This document shows positions 15,319 through 17,185 of a stretch of DNA of 17,185 nt, in pieces (within the stretch, counting starts at the first letter, position 1; the number at the start of each line of letters is the position of its first letter). A model generated the notes under the pieces. The model saw nothing but the letters and a program-made list of their open reading frames with translations, ran no database searches and was not told the origin of the DNA. This stretch comes from an uncultured Bacteroidales bacterium. GTDB lineage: Bacteria; Bacteroidota; Bacteroidia; Bacteroidales; Paludibacteraceae. The translations under genes were made by a program, and so were the position numbers. The stretch covers positions 1 through 17,185 of the forward strand of contig CAIYTJ010000079.1 in assembly GCA_903929065.1 (NCBI GenBank), given 5' to 3'.

Positions 15319-15777
15319 ATGAAAACAAACAAGATGAAGAAAATATTGATTGCATTGGACTATGATCATACTTCTAAAAAAGTGGCTGAAGTAGGTTATT
15401 CACTGGCAGAGTCCATGAATGCGGAAACTATATTATTGCATGTAATTTCCGAATTGCCGGTTTATTATTCTGAGTCTAACTACACCCATGTGTTTAAGGA
15501 TGATATGTTAGGTGATTTAAATAAAACTACTCAGGCATTTTTGGATAAAACAAAAAAACAGTTGGGTGACGATGCTGTTCAGACAGTTTTGAAAGAAGGT
15601 GAAATAGCAGAGACTATTTTAAAAACGGCTAAAGAAATGCATGTGGATATCATTGTTATGGGATCGCATAACCGGAAATGGTTGGAAAGTATTTTTCCGG
15701 GAAGTCAATCTGAAGACGTATTAGAGAACTCACAGTTTCCTGTTTTAATTGTTCCGGTAAAGAAAAAAGAAGATTAA
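15319..15777 (+). CDS. Universal stress protein (UspA family)
   Basis: The single-domain Usp has 152 residues (147 if the second ATG at 15334, MKKILIALD, is used). The alpha/beta fold shows the first strand KILIALDYD with the nucleotide-site Asp14, strand AETILLHVI, DIIVMGSHNRK (111-120), GSQSEDVLENSQFPVLIVPV (128-147) and a basic tail. The ATP-binding signature G-x2-G-x9-G-S is present except that its second Gly is Asn118, so nucleotide binding is uncertain. Usp proteins are general stress or signalling proteins in the cytoplasm. It is expressed divergently from the DUF748 gene, both from shared-type promoters. Confidence 0.93.
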   Translation: MKTNKMKKILIALDYDHTSKKVAEVGYSLAESMNAETILLHVISELPVYYSESNYTHVFKDDMLGDLNKTTQAFLDKTKKQLGDDAVQTVLKEGEIAETILKTAKEMHVDIIVMGSHNRKWLESIFPGSQSEDVLENSQFPVLIVPVKKKED

Positions 15778-15962
15778 TCAGTTTCACTTAAACCGGATTT
15801 ATGTGAGTCCTCGATTATGAAATGATACAAATTGAACCCGATGAGCAAAAATAGGTTAACGGTTGAAAGATTTATCCGGCATCAAATATTCGCGATAGGA
15901 TTCGTAAGGTAACTAAAATCGACCCAGGCGAATAATTATAAATAATTAAAAAAAAACTGAAC

Positions 15963-16151
15963 ATGAAAGTAAATGGGAAAAAAGAAAACACAATTATAGG
16001 GGAGGATATTATCAAAGATCAACACGAACACAAGTTTCACTGGAAAGTGATACATCACAGTTTGATTTTTTGGATTTTCGCTTTTTTGATGTTAGTTGCT
16101 ATTATTTATTTTGTAATGACTTTTGGCTTTGCTCTGACACCTCATCAGTAA
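15963..16151 (+). CDS. Small single-span membrane protein of unknown function
   Basis: The 62-residue protein has a charged, His-rich N-terminal part (KDQHEHKFHWKVIHH, about 18-32) followed by one transmembrane helix (about 34-56) and the tail ALTPHQ. I recognise no family. It follows uspA by 185 bp on the same strand with no terminator between them and no shared-type promoter of its own, so it may be cotranscribed. An A-rich leader precedes the ATG. The hydrophobic helix and sensible codons make it plausible, though it is short. Confidence 0.6.
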   Translation: MKVNGKKENTIIGEDIIKDQHEHKFHWKVIHHSLIFWIFAFLMLVAIIYFVMTFGFALTPHQ

Positions 16152-16231
16152 TTGAAGCAACTAATTCAAATAATAAGACCCTGTAGAGTAAAGTATTGGC
16201 TGTAGGATAGTTTACAGTTTATTGTTACAAG

Positions 16232-16260
16232 TGGTAGTACGACTTAAAGTCGTGCTACCA
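16232..16260. repeat. 13-bp-stem hairpin (REP-like or terminator)
   Basis: TGGTAGTACGACT pairs with AGTCGTGCTACCA with one G-T pair and a 3-nt loop. It is 80 bp after the 62-aa gene and could end that transcript, although no T-run follows on either strand. It also lies directly in the path of transcription from the orphan promoter at 16273. Confidence 0.6.
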
Positions 16261-16410
16261 TTATTCAATCTGCAAAGGTTATTTACTTTCTATGGAAGTA
16301 TATTACAAAACCTTAAGAAAAAGTCACATGATTCACATGTTTGATAAGCGATAGTCTCTCTCGGAGAGAGACTATAGCTAAGACATTTAGCGCTCTGTCA
16401 TTCCATTAGA
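16260..16410. repeat. Duplicated upstream block, copy B
   Basis: This is the gapless 151-bp relative of 14958-15108, with a constant offset of 1302 bp. The promoter element, hairpin (16351-16361 with 16365-16375), GCTAAGACATTTAG and the first 21-bp unit are all conserved. It is not followed by a DUF748 gene. On its upstream side the single 21-bp unit of copy A is expanded to an array. Confidence 0.9.
16273..16342 (-). promoter_or_regulatory. Shared-architecture promoter 6, without a gene
   Basis: Minus strand: ACATGTGAATC (16340-16330), ATGTGACT (16329-16322), TTGTAAT (16308-16302) and TAACCTTTG (16281-16273). Offsets +32 and +67 are intact. Transcription would run leftward into the hairpin at 16232-16260 and then antisense to the 62-aa gene. 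No minus-strand reading frame lies there. It is either a relic of duplication or the source of a short or antisense RNA. Confidence 0.7.
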
Positions 16411-16648
16411 GTGCTCTGTCATTTCGTGAGAGCGCTCTGTAGTTTTGTTAGTGTGCTCTGGCAATTCGTGAGAGGACTCTCACGTTTCAAAAGAGTACTC
16501 TGTTATTTCATGAGAGTGCTCCCACGGTTTATAAGAGCGCTCTCACATTTCATAAGAGTGCTCCGGCAGCTTGTGAGAGTTCTCTGGCAACTTGTGAGAG
16601 TGCTCTGTCATTTCGTGCGAGTTCTCTCACGTTTTATCAGAGCACTAT
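16390..16648. repeat. 21-bp tandem array, twelve units plus a partial
   Basis: Twelve units of exactly 21 bp (16390 to 16641) plus a 7-bp partial, with approximate consensus GTGCTCTGTCATTTCGTGAGA. The GAGAGTGCTC junctions are the best conserved part and the middle varies. Because 21 is a multiple of three, the array stays open in a plus-strand frame as heptapeptides of the form V-L-x-x-F-V-R. That frame starts at a GTG inside a repeat and has no promoter. I treat the array as non-coding. Confidence 0.9.
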
Positions 16649-16660
16649 ATTTCAGCAGTA

Positions 16661-17016
16661 TGCACCTCAAACGCCTTATAACAAAGGTCTGTTTGTTTAC
16701 TTATCAGATAACTTAAAGTTATGGGAAAAGTGGTTTGATTAACCGAAACCCGCATAAATAAAGGGTTTTTATATTTTTTTAAAAATAATGGGTAAAATGA
16801 TTGGTGGTGTTAATTATAGTTTGTAATTTTGAGGGGTGAAAAATAAACTGCTATTGCACATACTCCTTTATATAGTAGATATGTGCTGTAGTTTATAACA
16901 GATAAATTGGAAATATGTGTTATTGAACAGCGCATATCCAAATTGAATAGCGCATATATTGGTGTTAGCAGCAAGCCGAAAAAAAACAATTGCATAAAAA
17001 AGAGTAGTGATACACG
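16661..17016. other. Gene-free AT-rich stretch with a small repeat cluster
   Basis: No convincing gene is visible. A weak plus-strand hairpin AAACCC/GGGTTT (16746-16768) is followed by a long T-rich tract and could terminate transcription. ATTGAACAGCGCATAT (16922-16937) is repeated with one change at 16942-16957. Their AGCGCATAT cores have an inverted relative ATATGTGCTGT at 16879-16889, an arrangement that could be an operator. Confidence 0.45.
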
Positions 17017-17018
17017 AA

Positions 17019-17058
17019 AAAAGAGCCCCTCGAAATAAATTATTCGATGGGCTCTTTT
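17019..17058. terminator. Bidirectional Rho-independent terminator
   Basis: AAAAGAGCCC (17019-17028) pairs with GGGCTCTTTT (17049-17058). An inner TCGAA/TTCGA stem is separated from it by one mismatch. T-rich ends exist on both strands. It overlaps the last bases of the minus-strand partial gene and closes that transcript. Confidence 0.85.
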
Positions 17059-17185
17059 ATTGTTCATTGATTATAAACGACCAGAATAACATCTTATCAT
17101 CTGTTTTTATTCGGGTACCTGGCTTTCCTGCTTTATCCTTGTCTATTGCTAGAACTTCTTTATTTAATAAAATACTTTTTGTCTC
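17057..17185 (-). CDS. C-terminal end of a possible GH27-type glycosidase (partial)
   Basis: Forty-two codons and a TAA are visible and the gene continues beyond the window. The sequence SILLNKEVLAIDKDKAGKPG resembles the N-K-E-V-I-A-I-D-Q-D-x-x-G-x-Q-G segment at the end of the catalytic domain of GH27 alpha-galactosidases. In that family a beta-sandwich domain of some 80 residues normally follows, but here the protein stops after about 22 more residues (..KMLFWSFIINEQ). The gene may be truncated, or may be a different but related enzyme. The stop is overlapped by a strong terminator, so the 3' end is a true transcript end. Confidence 0.45.
   Translation of the reverse strand, partial: ETKSILLNKEVLAIDKDKAGKPGTRIKTDDKMLFWSFIINEQ

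Noticed and set aside
16411..16716. 101-aa protein of heptapeptide repeats
   Set aside because: It begins at a GTG inside the 21-bp array, has no promoter or leader, and stays open only because 21 is divisible by three. The same unit outside the array (15088-15108) is non-coding promoter-upstream DNA.
16810..17067. 85-aa minus-strand membrane-like protein
   Set aside because: Its start lies inside the stop codon region of the partial gene and its first codons encode a strong bidirectional terminator. The composition is that of translated AT-rich DNA.

Overview
The window looks like a chromosomal segment of a Bacteroidota bacterium. The evidence is a T9SS-type C-terminal sorting domain, a PorT-type outer-membrane barrel, several TAnnTTTG promoter boxes, low G+C, and hairpin-rich intergenic repeats. 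The order within the phylum cannot be fixed from this sequence. I found no rRNA, tRNA, CRISPR array, transposase, phage gene or defence gene.

Layout. 1-2047: a lone conserved hypothetical gene with a strong terminator, then about 1.2 kb of repeat-rich DNA: an inverted-repeat element, five tandem 63-bp units built from 21-bp blocks, and a row of REP-like hairpins. 2048-4284: a histidine kinase and an OmpR-type response regulator, separated by 200 bp of repeated hairpins. 4318-7344 (minus): a housekeeping cluster lpdA - HAD phosphatase - ribF. 7579-8310 (minus): a PlsC-type acyltransferase. 8515-12417 (minus): a stress/envelope group made of a 48-aa DUF5670-like membrane peptide, a PorT-type barrel broken by an in-frame TAA, a CsbD-like protein, a two-domain DUF3494 (ice-binding-type) protein with a T9SS tail, and a collagen-like lipoprotein. 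12594-14939 (minus): a large DUF748/AsmA-like protein. 15319-16151 (plus): a universal stress protein and a small single-span membrane protein. 16152-17056: a duplicated promoter block, a 21-bp tandem array and a terminator. 17057-17185 (minus): the C-terminal end of a possible GH27-type glycosidase that runs off the window.

Main observation. Six promoters between 9.6 and 16.4 kb share one rigid architecture: ATGTGTGAATN followed directly by ATGTAACT, a second ATGTAAY-like element exactly 32 nt from the start of the first, and a CTTTG-ending -7 box whose G lies exactly 67 nt from the same point. They precede the csbD operon, the DUF3494 gene, the lipoprotein gene, the DUF748 gene, uspA (opposite strand), and one position at 16.3 kb with no gene downstream. 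This points to an envelope/general-stress regulon under one DNA-binding regulator or alternative sigma factor. The orphan copy belongs to a 151-bp block duplicated without gaps from the DUF748 upstream region. In the duplicate, a single 21-bp unit has expanded to twelve.
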